Below are positions 16,591 to 25,297 of a stretch of DNA of 44,342 nt, piece by piece. The DNA comes from CAWUKT01 sp963923035. Its GTDB lineage: Bacteria > Bacteroidota > Bacteroidia > J057 > JADKCL01. The DNA lies in the NCBI GenBank assembly GCA_963923035.1, contig CAWUKT010000060.1, positions 1-44,342 on the forward strand. Reading direction: 5' to 3'. The notes beneath the pieces were generated by a model. The model worked only from the letters and a program-made list of their open reading frames with translations. It was not told the origin of the DNA and searched no databases. The position numbers and the translations under genes are program-made. Position 1 is the first letter of the stretch. Every line of letters begins with the position of its first letter.

Positions 16591-18381
16591 ATGCTTGATT
16601 GGAAGAAAAATAGGTTGTTCCCCCTCTTGGGAGCATTGTGCATTTGCCTCCATTTCCTGTCCTGTGGGAACGGAAACAATGGCCAGCCTTTGGTCACCGG
16701 GCGGCAAAAAACCATGATCCTTCACATCTCCAGTGACCCCGTCGGACTCAACCCCATCAATGCCCGGGGTGCCGATGCCACCTATATCCAAACCCAGATC
16801 TTCGACCACCTCCTGGCCCTCGACTTCCAGACCCTCGAGGTACGCCCGGAACTGGCCGCCGAGATGCCTGTCATTTCCCCCGACCGCAAACGCATTGACT
16901 TCACCCTGCGCCCCGACCTGGTCTTCTCCGATGGGCGCCCCCTCACTGCCAAAGACGTGGAGTTTTCCTTCAAAGCCCTGAAAAACCCCCGCGTCAATTC
17001 TGCCCCCCGCCGGGCCGAACTGCGGAGCTTCACGGACTTCGAACTGGTGGACGACCAGCGCTTCGCGTTTTTAATGACGGATGCCGGGCCCTTTGACCTG
17101 AGCCGCCTCGCCATCAATTTCTACGTCCTTCCCAAGCACATCTACGACCCCAATAACTTTACCGATACCTATACCAGTCTCGAGGTCTGCATGGCGGACC
17201 GTTACCCGGATACCATCTCCGAAAACCTCGAAAAGCGCCTCAACCTGTTCGCGGATTTCTTTGAGAATGAGCGGTTCCAACGGGAAAAAGGATTCGTGGT
17301 CGGGTCGGGCCGGTATGCCTTTGATGGGTGGGAGACCAGCCAGTACATCCGGTTGATTCGGAACGAGCGCTATTGGGACCGGGACAACAACGCCCCCCAC
17401 GCCCAACAGAACATGGATACCTTATTGTACAAGGTGATTCCTGAGATTGGCACCACGCTGCAAGCGTTGCGGTCGGGTGAGATTGATTTTTCGACGAAAT
17501 TCACCCCGGAGCAGTTCCAGGACAAGATGGACGCCGATTTCCAGGAGGATTTTGCGAAGGAAAGCGTCCCGTATCCCGCGTACGAATACATTGGCTACAA
17601 CATGGACATCCGCAACCAGCCGCGGAAGGTGTTCTTCAACGATGCCCGGGTGCGTCGGGCCTTGTCGTACCTGGTGAATGTCCCCGAGATCGTCGAGAAC
17701 ATCATGGTGGGCACCGCGACGCCGATCGTGTCGATGGTGTATGCTGATCGGCCGGAGCACAACGATACCCTGGCAGCGTTTGGGTACGATGAGGAAAAGG
17801 CCAAGGCCCTGCTGAGTGAGGCCGGATGGGTGGACTCGAATGGGGACGGTAAGCTGGACAAAGAAGTCATGAATTCCCTCGTGGATTTTGAATTTACCTT
17901 GTATTACCGGCAGGGAAATGAGGTGCGGGAACGGATTGCGCGGCATGTGCGGGAGAAATTGAAGCGGGTGGGGATTGTGGTGCAAATTCAGGGGCTGGAT
18001 TGGCCGGTTATGCTGGATCGCCTGGGCAAGCACGAACTGGATGCCTGGGTTGGCGGATGGGCCTACGATTCCGACGAGCAAGATTTGTACGCCCTGTTCC
18101 ACTCCAGCCAGGTCCTCAACGATGGCTACAATTGGGTGGGGTATGAAAATCCGGAAGCAGACTCGGTAATGGAGGCAATTGTGGGAGAATGGGACCGGGA
18201 AAAACGATTCCATTTGCACCGGAAAATTCAGGAAATCCTTTACCAAGACCAGCCCTATACATTACTTTTCGCCAATTCAGCTCGGATCGCGTACAACAAA
18301 CGCTTGACTGCGGGGAACTGGTACGGGCAAAGACCCTGCTATTACCCGGGTGAGTTTTCCCTCGGCAAGGCCCCGGAATAG
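16591..18381 (+). CDS. Peptide ABC transporter substrate-binding lipoprotein (family 5), copy 1
   Basis: A 596-aa precursor. ATG 16591 gives a short basic N-terminus, a hydrophobic core and a lipobox FLSC; the upstream frame extension runs through a tRNA gene and is rejected. SBP_bac_5 features: an N-terminal DPVGLNPINARGADATYIQ segment, LTAKDVEFSFKALKNP, GSGRYAFDGWE and YIGYNMDIRNQPRKVFFND followed by VRRALSYLVN, all standard in DppA/OppA-type proteins. It should bind di- or oligopeptides (or another small solute) at the inner-membrane surface and deliver them to the permeases downstream. A paralogue follows 162 bp later. Confidence 0.92.
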   Translation: MLDWKKNRLFPLLGALCICLHFLSCGNGNNGQPLVTGRQKTMILHISSDPVGLNPINARGADATYIQTQIFDHLLALDFQTLEVRPELAAEMPVISPDRKRIDFTLRPDLVFSDGRPLTAKDVEFSFKALKNPRVNSAPRRAELRSFTDFELVDDQRFAFLMTDAGPFDLSRLAINFYVLPKHIYDPNNFTDTYTSLEVCMADRYPDTISENLEKRLNLFADFFENERFQREKGFVVGSGRYAFDGWETSQYIRLIRNERYWDRDNNAPHAQQNMDTLLYKVIPEIGTTLQALRSGEIDFSTKFTPEQFQDKMDADFQEDFAKESVPYPAYEYIGYNMDIRNQPRKVFFNDARVRRALSYLVNVPEIVENIMVGTATPIVSMVYADRPEHNDTLAAFGYDEEKAKALLSEAGWVDSNGDGKLDKEVMNSLVDFEFTLYYRQGNEVRERIARHVREKLKRVGIVVQIQGLDWPVMLDRLGKHELDAWVGGWAYDSDEQDLYALFHSSQVLNDGYNWVGYENPEADSVMEAIVGEWDREKRFHLHRKIQEILYQDQPYTLLFANSARIAYNKRLTAGNWYGQRPCYYPGEFSLGKAPE

Positions 18382-18543
18382 TTCAACTTTTCCCCTTATT
18401 TGGCGACGCTTTCATTTCCCCCAAATCCAATTCCAGGGCGGAAACAAGCCATTTTCCCCTAATTTTAGCGCCTTTCTGTACTTGCAATTCCCACCCCAAT
18501 AATTTAGTTTAGGCTTGTTCCTACCAACCTATAGAAAAAGGAT

Positions 18544-20388
18544 ATGAGACAACGTTTTGGTATTTTGTGTGCACTCTTTGCAGTACTGATTTTCTTGACT
18601 GGCTGTGGGGCTGATTCTGATGGGACAGGATCTGGCAATGGTGCTGATTCAACGGGATCAGAAGTCACCGCGCCGATTGAAACTGTACGGGGCGATTGGG
18701 TACGGGTTTATACCCCCTCCGACCCCGATGCACTCCACCCTTTTGCTTCTTTCCACGCTTCGGCCACCTACGTCAAGGACCACATCTACCAATACCTGGC
18801 GGACATTGATCCCCAGACCCTCAAGTTGACGCCGGTCCTGGCCAAATCCCTGGCTGAGGTTTCCGAGGATGGCATGGCCTATACCTATGAGATCCGTGAG
18901 GAAGCCGTTTGGGACAATGGCAGCCCGATCACCGGAGAGGACTATGCCTTCTCCATGAAGGCGATCAAGAACCCCCTCACCGAAGCCCAGCATATCCGGG
19001 CTTATTATCCCTTCGTCAAGGATGTACAGGTTGATGAAAGTAATCCCCGTCGCTTTACCGTCATCACCGACTCCCGTTTCTTCCTGACCGAAACCGCCCT
19101 GGCGGGCATCGATGTGATTTCCAAGGAATTCTTCGATCCCAATGGACTCCTCGATCAGTTTTCGGTGCTGGATTTTTATGAAATGGGGGATGAGTTGGCG
19201 AACAATGAGGACGTGAAAACCTGGAGCACGGAGTTCCACGACGTGAAGTTCAAGCGCGACCCGGAATTCATTTATGGATCGGGTCCGTACAAGGTGACCA
19301 ATTGGACGACCGGCGACAACATCACGCTGGAACGCAAGTCAGATTGGTGGGGCGACAAGTTGGAAGGACAAGGCTCGGCCTTCATGGCCAATGTCGATAA
19401 GATCATTTACAAGACCATTTCCGATCGCCAGGCGGCGATCCGGGCGGCTGCAGCGGGCGAAATCGACGTCTTGCGGGACATTCCTGCCTCCGACTTCGTC
19501 GAAATCCAGGACGGTGCCTACGGTATCACCGAAAACTTCAACCTGCATACGCCGGACAGCTACGCAATGGTTTACCTCGGCATGAACTGCCGCCCGCCCT
19601 CTGACCGCACGCCTTTCCTCGAAGACAAGCGGGTGCGGACGGCTCTTTCCCACCTCCTCGACGTCGACCGTGTGATCGAGAACATCTACGAAGGCTTTGG
19701 CAAGCGCATCGTGGGCCCCGTTCCGATCCATAACAAGAACGAATACAACGAAAAGCTGACCCCCATTCCCTTTGATCCCGCCAAGGCCGCCCAACTCCTG
19801 GACGAAGCCGGCTGGGTCGATACGAATGGCGACGGCACCCGCGACAAGGAAATCAAGGGCAAGCGGGTCGAATTTGAAATCGAATTCATGGTGTCCAACA
19901 GTTCTCAGACCGCTGACCGGGTGGCGGGAATGTTGGCGAAGGAAGCGGAAAAAGTCGGGTTGATCATCAATGTCAACAAGACCGAATTCGGCAACCTGAC
20001 CGGAAAGCTCCGCGAGCACAAATTCGACATGTTTGGTGCTGGCTTCATTTCCAGTCCCATTCCCATGGACATGCGTCAGCTGTGGCATACCGAATCCTGG
20101 CTCAACCAGGGCTCCAATTACTTCGGCTTCGGCAATGCACATACCGATTCCCTCATCGAGCAGATTCGGATCACCCTGACCCCGGAAGAGCGCAAGCCGC
20201 TCTACGATGAGCTGCAAGAGATCATTCAGGCCGAGGCCCCGGCCATTTTCCTGATGTCTCCCACCGAGCGCCTCATCATCCACAAGCGGTTCCGCAACGC
20301 CAGTACCTCAGTGGTCCGCCCCGGATTTGACATCCACCAGTTCTTCGCGCCCGAGGAAGAGCAAATGTTCAAGCAGGAGGCCGGCTAA
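18544..20388 (+). CDS. Peptide ABC transporter substrate-binding lipoprotein (family 5), copy 2
   Basis: A 614-aa precursor with lipobox LTGC (Cys21) and a Gly/Asp/Ser-rich linker after it. It has the family-5 SBP pattern: SDPDALHPFASFHASATYVK, ITGEDYAFSMKAIKNPL, YGSGPYKVTNW, VYLGMNCRPPSD, and KRVRTALSHLLDVDRVIENI. It is clearly a diverged duplicate of the preceding gene (shared VIENI/EIVENI and LLDEAGWVDTNGDG/LLSEAGWVDSNGDG motifs), so the transporter may have two receptors with different specificity. The permease gene begins 12 bp downstream. Confidence 0.92.
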   Translation: MRQRFGILCALFAVLIFLTGCGADSDGTGSGNGADSTGSEVTAPIETVRGDWVRVYTPSDPDALHPFASFHASATYVKDHIYQYLADIDPQTLKLTPVLAKSLAEVSEDGMAYTYEIREEAVWDNGSPITGEDYAFSMKAIKNPLTEAQHIRAYYPFVKDVQVDESNPRRFTVITDSRFFLTETALAGIDVISKEFFDPNGLLDQFSVLDFYEMGDELANNEDVKTWSTEFHDVKFKRDPEFIYGSGPYKVTNWTTGDNITLERKSDWWGDKLEGQGSAFMANVDKIIYKTISDRQAAIRAAAAGEIDVLRDIPASDFVEIQDGAYGITENFNLHTPDSYAMVYLGMNCRPPSDRTPFLEDKRVRTALSHLLDVDRVIENIYEGFGKRIVGPVPIHNKNEYNEKLTPIPFDPAKAAQLLDEAGWVDTNGDGTRDKEIKGKRVEFEIEFMVSNSSQTADRVAGMLAKEAEKVGLIINVNKTEFGNLTGKLREHKFDMFGAGFISSPIPMDMRQLWHTESWLNQGSNYFGFGNAHTDSLIEQIRITLTPEERKPLYDELQEIIQAEAPAIFLMSPTERLIIHKRFRNASTSVVRPGFDIHQFFAPEEEQMFKQEAG

Positions 20389-20400
20389 CCGCACCCCTGC

Positions 20401-21825
20401 ATGGGCAAGTATATCCTCAAACGGCTGCTGATCCTGCTGCCGACCCTGTTGGCCATCATGGTCATCTCTTTCATGGTCTCCCGAAATACGCCCGGCGACC
20501 CCGTGAAGGAGGAGATTCGTGAGTCCGATGGGCCCGGCAGCGTGATCAGCCGGGAGGACTACGACTCCCAATACCGTGACGTCTCCCACCGCCTTGGATT
20601 GGACCGCCCCCTGTTCTATTTCTCCGTCCGTTCGATGGCCATGCCCGATACCCTGTACCGGATTCTCCGGCGGGACCGCCGGGAAGCCCTGGCCCAATTG
20701 ATCGATACCTACGGGAATTGGGACGAGATCAGCGCCTTTCACTACGCGGTGCAGGCCACCGAAGCGGAAGCCTACGCGATCCGGCCGTCGGCCGAGTCGA
20801 AGGCGGATGTGGACGATGTGAAATTGGCGCTCCAGGAATTGTTGCGCTCGCCCACGAAGGAGGAGATCATGTACCGATTGGACCTTATCGATAGCCTTTC
20901 CATTAAGCATCCGGCCTACCTGGCCGGAATCGGGCGGCAGAACCGGGATATCCGTCAGAAGTTTGACGCGGTGGAGTCGGAGGCGACGACGTGGAAGCTG
21001 TATGTGCCAACTTTTGTGTGGTACGGTTGGGAAAACCAATTCAACCACTGGTTGGGGCGGATGTTCCAGTTGGATTTTGGAAAATCCTATCGGGACCGCT
21101 TGCCGGTCAAGCGTAAGATCGCCGATGCCCTTCCCTGGACCATTTTCATGGGATTGTTTTCCTTCATCCTCGCCTACCTCATCGCGATTCCCGTCGGCGT
21201 CTATTCGGTTCGGAAGCGAAATTCCTGGCAGGACCAAACGGTGACGACCCTGCTTTTTCTCCTTTATTCTGTCCCAACCTTCGTGATGGGCATGATCCTG
21301 ATGGGCTTCCTCTGCAATCCGGAATTCTTGTACTGGTTTCCTACGAGCGGAGTGACGTCAGATGGAGCGGAAAATTGGAGCTGGTTCGCCCGAATGAAAG
21401 ACTACGCCTACCACCTGATCCTGCCGACTTTGGTGTATTCCTACGGCAGCGTGGCTTTCCTCAGTCGGCAAATGCGGGTGGGCATGCTGGATACCATTTC
21501 CTCGGACTATATCCGTACTGCCCGCGCCAAGGGTCTGTCGGAAGGCGTGGTGATCTGGAAGCATGCTTTCCGCAATTCGATCTTGCCGCTGGTCACTCAT
21601 TTTGGCACGTTGCTGCCCCGACTGATTGCAGGAGCCATCATCGTGGAGAAAATTTTCTCGATTCCCGGAATGGGGCGTTTGACGATTCAGGCGACCATGA
21701 GTCAGGACCATCCCACCATCATTGTGATTTTTACCTTGGGAGGCATTCTGTCCTTGCTGGGGATATTGGTTTCCGATATCCTGTATGCACTGGTGGATCC
21801 CCGCATCAGTTACAATAAGTCGTAA
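20401..21825 (+). CDS. Peptide ABC transporter permease, DppB-type with enlarged external domain
   Basis: A 474-aa inner-membrane protein. The first transmembrane helix (residues ~5-28) has the DppB-like start GKYILKRLLILLPTLLAIMV. A hydrophilic ~200-residue insertion follows (residues ~30-235), which makes the protein about 140 residues longer than usual DppB/OppB proteins of 300-340 aa. Five further helices follow, and the EAA loop that contacts the ATPase is intact (YIRTARAKGLSEGVVIWKHA). The gene overlaps the next permease by one base (TAATG). It forms the membrane channel together with the downstream permease. Confidence 0.92.
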   Translation: MGKYILKRLLILLPTLLAIMVISFMVSRNTPGDPVKEEIRESDGPGSVISREDYDSQYRDVSHRLGLDRPLFYFSVRSMAMPDTLYRILRRDRREALAQLIDTYGNWDEISAFHYAVQATEAEAYAIRPSAESKADVDDVKLALQELLRSPTKEEIMYRLDLIDSLSIKHPAYLAGIGRQNRDIRQKFDAVESEATTWKLYVPTFVWYGWENQFNHWLGRMFQLDFGKSYRDRLPVKRKIADALPWTIFMGLFSFILAYLIAIPVGVYSVRKRNSWQDQTVTTLLFLLYSVPTFVMGMILMGFLCNPEFLYWFPTSGVTSDGAENWSWFARMKDYAYHLILPTLVYSYGSVAFLSRQMRVGMLDTISSDYIRTARAKGLSEGVVIWKHAFRNSILPLVTHFGTLLPRLIAGAIIVEKIFSIPGMGRLTIQATMSQDHPTIIVIFTLGGILSLLGILVSDILYALVDPRISYNKS

Positions 21826-23150
21826 TGGCAAAGCAGCAACCAACAGCAGTCCCGTTCTCGGGTGAAACGGTTTGGCAAAATGCGTGGAAGCGCTTTCGCC
21901 AGAACCGGTTGGCTGTATTTGCCTCGCGGATTGTCCTGACCTTGTCCATCATCGCCTTGTTCGCGGATTTCATCGCCTACAACAAGCCGTTCTATGCGTT
22001 GTACCAGGGCGAGACCTATTATCCCTTGTTCAACGACTACGCCAGCGGCCTCGGCCTGTACCGGTGGGACGCGGACCTGATTCACGTCGAATGGCGGGAA
22101 TTGGAGTACCGGGGCGAGATTACGAGTTCGTTTTGGCCGCCGGTGCGCTATTCACCCAGCGACCTGGACTATGATAATCAGAGAGTTACGAGCCCCTTTG
22201 GTCGCCAAAAGGTGAAACATTGGAAGTTTTGGCACTATTTGGGGACCGACCGCAGCGGGCGGGATGTCCTGAGTGGCCTGATCCACGGTGCGCGGATTTC
22301 GCTGACCATCGGCTTGGTCGCGATGAGTATTGCGGCCTTGTTGGGGATCTTCTTTGGCGCGCTCGCCGGCTATTTTGGGGACCACCGGTTACAATTGTCT
22401 CGTATCGGCATCGTCTTCCTGTTCCTCGGGATTTTCCTCGGATATTTCTACGGATTCCAGGTCCGTTCCTATGTCCTCAGCAACGCGCTGACCGACGGCG
22501 GCGGGATGTTCATCCTCCAATGCTTATTGAGTCTCGCCATCATGCTGGGTGTCATCGTCCTGATGGTCCTGTTGGCCAAACCCTTCGAATTGATCCCGTT
22601 TTTGGGGAAAAAGCGCTTCCTCTGGATCGACATTTTCATCTCCCGCTTCATGGAGATTTGGAGTTCGGTCCCGCTGCTATTGTTGATCATTACAATTTCG
22701 GCGCTGACCGAGGACAAGAATATCTACTTGATCATGCTCTTGTTGGGCGTGTTCAGTTGGCCAGGGATTGCGCGGTTCATGCGGGGAGAAATGCTGCGGG
22801 TGCGGTCCCAATCCTACGTGGAGGCGGCGCGGTCCTTGGGTTTGCGGGAATGGCGGGTCATCCTGCGCCACGCCCTGCCAAATAGCCTCGCTCCCGTGTT
22901 GGTGGTCCTGGCCTTCCGGGTTTCGTCGGCCATCGTCATCGAAGCCGCCCTGAGCTTTTTGGGGATCGGCGTGCCAGACAATGTGATGACTTGGGGAAAA
23001 ATCCTGAAAGAGGCCAGCACGGATGTCTCGGCCTGGTGGCTAATCGTTTTCCCCGGCTTCATGATCTTCCTGACCGTCACCTCCCTGAACCTCATGGGCG
23101 AAGGCCTCCGCGACGCCCTGGATCCCAAAACCGATCTGGAAGGGCAATAA
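21825..23150 (+). CDS. Peptide ABC transporter permease, DppC-type with extra segments
   Basis: A 441-aa protein; usual DppC/OppC proteins are near 300 aa. The N-terminal WQNAWKRFRQNRLAVFASRI is the OppC_N module. A ~90-residue external segment follows, and an additional membrane region (residues ~185-265, with FLGIFLGYFYGFQ and LLSLAIMLGVIVLMVLLAKP) lies inside the usual permease domain. The motif GTDRSGRDVLSGLIHGARIS and the EAA loop YVEAARSLGLREWRVILRHA are present. No ATP-binding subunit is encoded after it; instead the gene's last 74 bp are duplicated 1 kb downstream around a toxin-antitoxin pair. Confidence 0.92.
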   Translation: MAKQQPTAVPFSGETVWQNAWKRFRQNRLAVFASRIVLTLSIIALFADFIAYNKPFYALYQGETYYPLFNDYASGLGLYRWDADLIHVEWRELEYRGEITSSFWPPVRYSPSDLDYDNQRVTSPFGRQKVKHWKFWHYLGTDRSGRDVLSGLIHGARISLTIGLVAMSIAALLGIFFGALAGYFGDHRLQLSRIGIVFLFLGIFLGYFYGFQVRSYVLSNALTDGGGMFILQCLLSLAIMLGVIVLMVLLAKPFELIPFLGKKRFLWIDIFISRFMEIWSSVPLLLLIITISALTEDKNIYLIMLLLGVFSWPGIARFMRGEMLRVRSQSYVEAARSLGLREWRVILRHALPNSLAPVLVVLAFRVSSAIVIEAALSFLGIGVPDNVMTWGKILKEASTDVSAWWLIVFPGFMIFLTVTSLNLMGEGLRDALDPKTDLEGQ

Positions 23151-23152
23151 TG
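23077..23152 (+). repeat. 76-bp direct repeat, copy 1 (3' end of permease gene)
   Basis: Identical over 76 bp to 24093-24168. This copy is the native 3' end of the DppC-type gene plus two bases past its stop. Confidence 0.95.
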
Positions 23153-23170
23153 CAGGGAGTCAGAAATGGC

Positions 23171-23782
23171 TCATGTTCCGAGAAAACTTGAAACCTGAAC
23201 TCTGATAGATTCTTTGATCTCTTCCCAGCTGATTTCAACTAGCATGTCAGGATCGGGATCAAGATCCGCATCTTCAAAATAGGTCATGCTTCGGAGGATC
23301 AACAAAGGCCCTATATTGGGGAACTTTCGTTGAAAAAAGTCAATCATTTCCTGGAGGGAGAATTCTTTCATCAGGAAATAAATGTCGATGAAATCTTTTT
23401 TGGTCCCCCGTCGAGCAATCGCCCACAATTTCATCCCAGCGATTTCTTCGCGGTTCGCCATTGGAATACCTTCTTCTACAACGAGCGGATTGATACAGGG
23501 GAACAAATATTTCACAATGTCAACCTTGATCCCTTGAATCCGAACCCCAAGGAAAATTTTGCTCCTGCCAAACTCCTCATAATCCCATTCAAATTCAGAG
23601 AGTATCAAGTCCTGATCGTATTCTGAATCGGTAAATAGATCAAGGTCGATTGACTTGCGATGCCCAATTTGAAGGGCCAGGGCAGTGCCGCCCACCAAGT
23701 AAAAGTCCTGTAATGAGGGAAGTTGGATAAGTTCCTTTAGTAAGGAAAATGTGGCTGGTTCAACAGTCTGTTTGAAAAGCAT
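23171..23782 (-). CDS. Nucleotidyltransferase AbiEii/AbiGii-type toxin
   Basis: A 203-aa protein with the family signature VGGTALALQIGHRKSIDLDL (residues 30-49), which holds the Gly-Gly and the two catalytic Asp (Asp46, Asp48) of the polymerase-beta-like fold. A third conserved segment is GIKVDIVKY (metal-binding Asp) and a fourth is MKLWAIARRGTKKDFIDIYFL (Lys and Asp). AbiEii-type toxins transfer nucleotides, for MenT/AbiEii shown on tRNA, and act in phage defence and TA systems. The start overlaps the antitoxin gene's end by 46 bp, so the pair is coupled. It converges on the permease gene with a 20-bp gap. Family sure; the particular target is unknown. Confidence 0.9.
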   Translation of the reverse strand: MLFKQTVEPATFSLLKELIQLPSLQDFYLVGGTALALQIGHRKSIDLDLFTDSEYDQDLILSEFEWDYEEFGRSKIFLGVRIQGIKVDIVKYLFPCINPLVVEEGIPMANREEIAGMKLWAIARRGTKKDFIDIYFLMKEFSLQEMIDFFQRKFPNIGPLLILRSMTYFEDADLDPDPDMLVEISWEEIKESIRVQVSSFLGT

Positions 23783-24024
23783 CTGAAATCTTCCTTCGGG
23801 ATTTGAAAAATGGAGGCGAGAAACGTGTGGGTCTTGTCATCAAGACTTCTGATTTGGACGACCTCCTGTTTGATTCGATCCAAGCCATAATAATCTTTCA
23901 TGGCAAACCAATCCTCCAATCGACCCCGTGTCACTATCCGTTCAATGATTTTCCGGGCGTGTTTTTCCAGGTCGACGTTGTCAGTGGGGGTATCCCAGAA
24001 GAGATGTTTTCCGAGCTTCATCAT
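23737..24024 (-). CDS. DUF6922-type protein, probable antitoxin partner
   Basis: A 95-aa protein from ATG 24024. The N-terminal MMKLGKHLFWDTPTDNVDLE and the following HARKIIERIVTRGRLEDW, YYGLDRIKQEVVQ and RSLDDKTHTFLASIFQIP fit the small DUF6922 family that commonly precedes AbiEii-type nucleotidyltransferases. I rely on memory of that family; no search was possible. A longer upstream frame would run antisense through the permease-end repeat and is rejected. A promoter element sits directly upstream of the start. Likely neutralises or autoregulates the toxin gene that overlaps its 3' end. Confidence 0.75.
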   Translation of the reverse strand: MMKLGKHLFWDTPTDNVDLEKHARKIIERIVTRGRLEDWFAMKDYYGLDRIKQEVVQIRSLDDKTHTFLASIFQIPKEDFRCFSNRLLNQPHFPY

Positions 24025-24026
24025 CT

Positions 24027-24034
24027 CAAAGATA
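24027..24034 (-). promoter_or_regulatory. -7 promoter element of the TA pair
   Basis: On the minus strand the sequence reads TATCTTTG, an exact TAnnTTTG match, 2 bp before ATG 24024. Transcription would start at or inside the first codons, so translation may be leaderless or may start at the second Met (24021). Confidence 0.5.
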
Positions 24035-24092
24035 CAAATTTTGGATGCGGGTCGGAGGAAACATTGCTGCGTGGGTCGATTATGGGACCATC

Positions 24093-24168
24093 TCACCTCC
24101 CTGAACCTCATGGGCGAAGGCCTCCGCGACGCCCTGGATCCCAAAACCGATCTGGAAGGGCAATAATG
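24093..24168 (+). repeat. 76-bp direct repeat, copy 2
   Basis: Perfect copy of 23077-23152, located 1016 bp downstream. It encodes the last 24 residues and stop of the permease but has no start, so it is a silent gene-end copy. Confidence 0.95.
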
Positions 24169-24218
24169 GACCAAGGAAATCGTTTTTTTCAAGGATGAGA
24201 ATCGTTCGAGAATTTCCC

Positions 24219-24226
24219 TAAATTTG
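24219..24226 (+). promoter_or_regulatory. -7 promoter element of batB-batC
   Basis: TAAATTTG matches TAnnTTTG and lies only 4 bp before ATG 24231, again suggesting a leaderless transcript. Confidence 0.5.
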
Positions 24227-24230
24227 CGCG

Positions 24231-25271
24231 ATGGAATCTTTTTTGGAAGAATTCTTGGTGGAAGCTGAATGGTGGCCCGTTTTTTTGGTCCTCCTCCCCG
24301 TTGCGGTCATCCTCGGATTTCTATTCATCCGCAACCGCTCCGCCGTCCAAATCTGGTTCAAGCCCGGCACCTATTCCCTGTTCATTCCTGAAATTCGTCT
24401 GATTCTGAGAGGAGTAGCAGTCCTCTGTTTGGCGATTGCGATCACCGGACCTTGGTGGGGGAGGGTGGAAGAACAAATTAGTCAGTTGGGCCGGGAAGTG
24501 TATTTCCTGGTCGACGTGTCGGCCTCCATGAACACCGAGGACATTCGCCCCAGTCGATTCTCGAAGGTCAAGAAGGAGGTCCGCAACATGATCAATCAAC
24601 TCAAGGGGGACAAGGTGGGGATCATTGCCTTTACCACCAAGGCCTATGTCCGTTGCCCCCTCACCAACGATTACAAGGCGGCGAATTTGTTCCTGGACAT
24701 CCTCGAACCCAGCCAATATGCCAGTACCGGGACCGATTTCCGCTCCGCCCTCCGCCTCGCTTTCAATCGATTCGTCAAATCCGATGAGCTGGAAGAGGGG
24801 CAAAGCCGGCCGAAAGTCACCCGTTCCGTGGTCCTGATCTCGGATGGGGAGCACTTTGGGGATGAATACCAATCCGTGATCGAACGGATGAAAGATGCCG
24901 GGATCATGGTGTTCCCGGTTGGAGTGGGAACCTATGCCGGGGGAAAGGTTCCGGATATGAAAGGAAAACAGAAGCGGGGGTATAAGCAAAATGAAGATGG
25001 TTCGGTGGCCATTTCCAAGCTCCAGGACACCAACCTTGCGGACATCGCCCAGCAATTTGGGACGGAGTACACCCAAATCGACGACCAGATCGACAACCTG
25101 AATCCGGTCCTGGACCAGATTCAGATGCAGTCGGCTTCCGTCATGGACCGGGAATCGCGTTTGTCGGAGGTCAACCGCTACCAGATGTTCCTGTTGATCG
25201 CGGTCGTGAGCTTCTTCGCCTCCATGGTCCTGCTTCCCTACCAAACCCGGGCCCAACGGCCCCGGGCCTAA
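24231..25271 (+). CDS. batB: VWA-domain aerotolerance protein BatB
   Basis: A 346-aa membrane protein. Two N-terminal transmembrane helices (residues ~15-35 and ~58-78) precede a von Willebrand A domain with the MIDAS motif DVSASM (Asp95, Ser97, Ser99), a conserved Thr in the TGTDFRSAL segment and Asp in LISDGEHFGD. A last helix lies at ~315-335. This layout, with short flanking residues and the IRPSRFSKVKKEV segment after MIDAS, is that of Bacteroidota BatB. Bat proteins are associated with oxidative-stress tolerance and envelope integrity, but their mechanism is not settled. The batC-type gene follows 26 bp later; batA, batD and MoxR genes are absent here. Confidence 0.88.
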   Translation: MESFLEEFLVEAEWWPVFLVLLPVAVILGFLFIRNRSAVQIWFKPGTYSLFIPEIRLILRGVAVLCLAIAITGPWWGRVEEQISQLGREVYFLVDVSASMNTEDIRPSRFSKVKKEVRNMINQLKGDKVGIIAFTTKAYVRCPLTNDYKAANLFLDILEPSQYASTGTDFRSALRLAFNRFVKSDELEEGQSRPKVTRSVVLISDGEHFGDEYQSVIERMKDAGIMVFPVGVGTYAGGKVPDMKGKQKRGYKQNEDGSVAISKLQDTNLADIAQQFGTEYTQIDDQIDNLNPVLDQIQMQSASVMDRESRLSEVNRYQMFLLIAVVSFFASMVLLPYQTRAQRPRA

Positions 25272-25297
25272 ATTGAACCTTTGAATCCAATGCAAGC

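Larger units (their letters stand above)
23153..24168. mobile_element. 1016-bp inserted segment with toxin-antitoxin pair, bounded by 76-bp repeats
   Basis: The segment between repeat copy 1 and the end of copy 2 carries only two minus-strand genes and is visibly more AT-rich than the flanks. The repeat restores the exact 3' end of the interrupted permease gene, a pattern known from integrative elements that target gene ends. There is no integrase or transposase inside, so the mechanism is uncertain (lost recombinase, recombinase supplied in trans, or a duplication-insertion by illegitimate recombination). Confidence 0.7.

Noticed and set aside
23153..24168. Insertion sequence
   Set aside because: No transposase, no terminal inverted repeats, and the 76-bp direct repeats are much longer than target duplications of known IS families.
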